Shown piece by piece: positions 21,051 through 21,139 of a DNA stretch of 21,139 nucleotides (the stretch's first letter is position 1; each line of letters opens with the position of its first letter). Under the pieces are notes generated by a model. The model worked only from the letters and a program-made list of their open reading frames with translations. It had not been told where the DNA came from and did not search any database. This stretch comes from Patescibacteria group bacterium. Its GTDB lineage: Bacteria > Patescibacteriota > Microgenomatia > PFEM01 > JAHIFH01. The translations under genes and the position numbers were made by a program. Location of the stretch: contig JAHIFH010000001.1 in the NCBI GenBank assembly GCA_018900995.1, forward strand, positions 1 through 21,139, in the 5' to 3' direction.

Positions 21051-21087
21051 GCTGAGCAGGTCGGTCTAGGACCCTTTCGTCCTTATA
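21051..21087 (+). repeat. local intergenic repeat, copy D
   Basis: GAGCAGGTCGGTCTAG is followed by GACC and TTTCGTCCTTA, so this copy combines the left half shared with A and C and the right half shared with B. It lies about 55 bases after the GH130-like stop. GGTC and GACC within it can pair. Confidence 0.65.
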
Positions 21088-21092
21088 ACTCA

Positions 21093-21121
21093 TTGTCTCA
21101 CATCATGGCTAAGTGAGACAA
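21093..21121. repeat. 9-base perfect inverted repeat with an extra direct half-site
   Basis: TTGTCTCAC (21093-21101) and GTGAGACAA (21113-21121) are perfectly inverted around an 11-base loop. A further TGAGAC follows at 21123-21128, three bases after the second arm, so the same half-site occurs three times in 36 bases. It could be an operator upstream of a minus- or plus-strand gene outside the window, or the hairpin of a terminator. Confidence 0.55.
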
Positions 21122-21139
21122 ATGAGACAGTATAAAAAA

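Noticed and set aside
18597..21139. tRNA, tmRNA or CRISPR origin of the GGTCGGTCTAGA repeats
   Set aside because: No cloverleaf or acceptor stem, no regular spacing or spacers, and the copies are scattered after genes.
1..21139. Alternative genetic code with TGA read as glycine
   Set aside because: TGA terminates secD, aspS and the DUF4446 gene at expected family lengths.

Overview
The window looks like a piece of a small-genome bacterium of the Patescibacteria (CPR), most likely Microgenomates-like. This is an inference. The composition is AT-rich, genes are short and tightly packed (many 4-base stop/start overlaps), and families common in that group are present: a DUF5679 micro zinc-ribbon, DUF4446, DUF3048, DUF4349, RNHCP, a short Rel, and an aspartyl-tRNA synthetase without its GAD insertion. 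TGA is used as a normal stop (secD, aspS, the DUF4446 gene), which argues against the recoded Gracilibacteria/Absconditabacteria. No tRNA, rRNA or CRISPR array was seen.

Layout. 1-681: an unrecognised ORF end, then a comM gene that has lost its front half. 732-1294: a minus-strand pair (tail-anchored basic protein, DUF5679) ending in a hairpin terminator. 1326-6035: a plus-strand operon, DUF4446 - DUF3048 - HTH/nucleotidyltransferase - AbrB/MazE-like - secD - secF. 6091-7020: a DUF4349 membrane protein with its own promoter, convergent with the minus-strand pair cca - RNHCP (8737-7013). 8774-14277: recJ - rel - aspS - dacA on the plus strand. 14252-15301: a minus-strand membrane-anchored protein with a heptaproline hinge. 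15351-18052: gltX and a GT-C type membrane glycosyltransferase. 18125-18596: an RRM RNA-binding protein behind a ~130-base leader. 18597-21139: a looser accessory zone with a possible micro-gene lacking a normal start codon, a zinc-ribbon membrane protein, a GIY-YIG gene bracketed by inverted repeats, a GH130-like propeller protein, and four or five copies of a local intergenic repeat.

How it works together. Most genes are housekeeping: translation (aspS, gltX, cca), protein export (secDF), DNA repair (recJ), stringent response (rel) and envelope (dacA, GT-C, DUF3048, DUF4349). The clearest regulatory signal is a face-to-face promoter module found twice with identical geometry (1326-1357 and 15315-15346). 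In each, the -35 of one strand interlocks with the -10 of the other around a shared 10-mer, TAAAATCAAG. Several promoters lie so close to the start codon that the mRNA should be leaderless or nearly so, while other genes have strong Shine-Dalgarno sequences. The most unusual spots are these promoters, the rbp leader that can hide its own ribosome site, the 61-codon ORF at 18705-18890, and the repeat-bracketed GIY-YIG unit.
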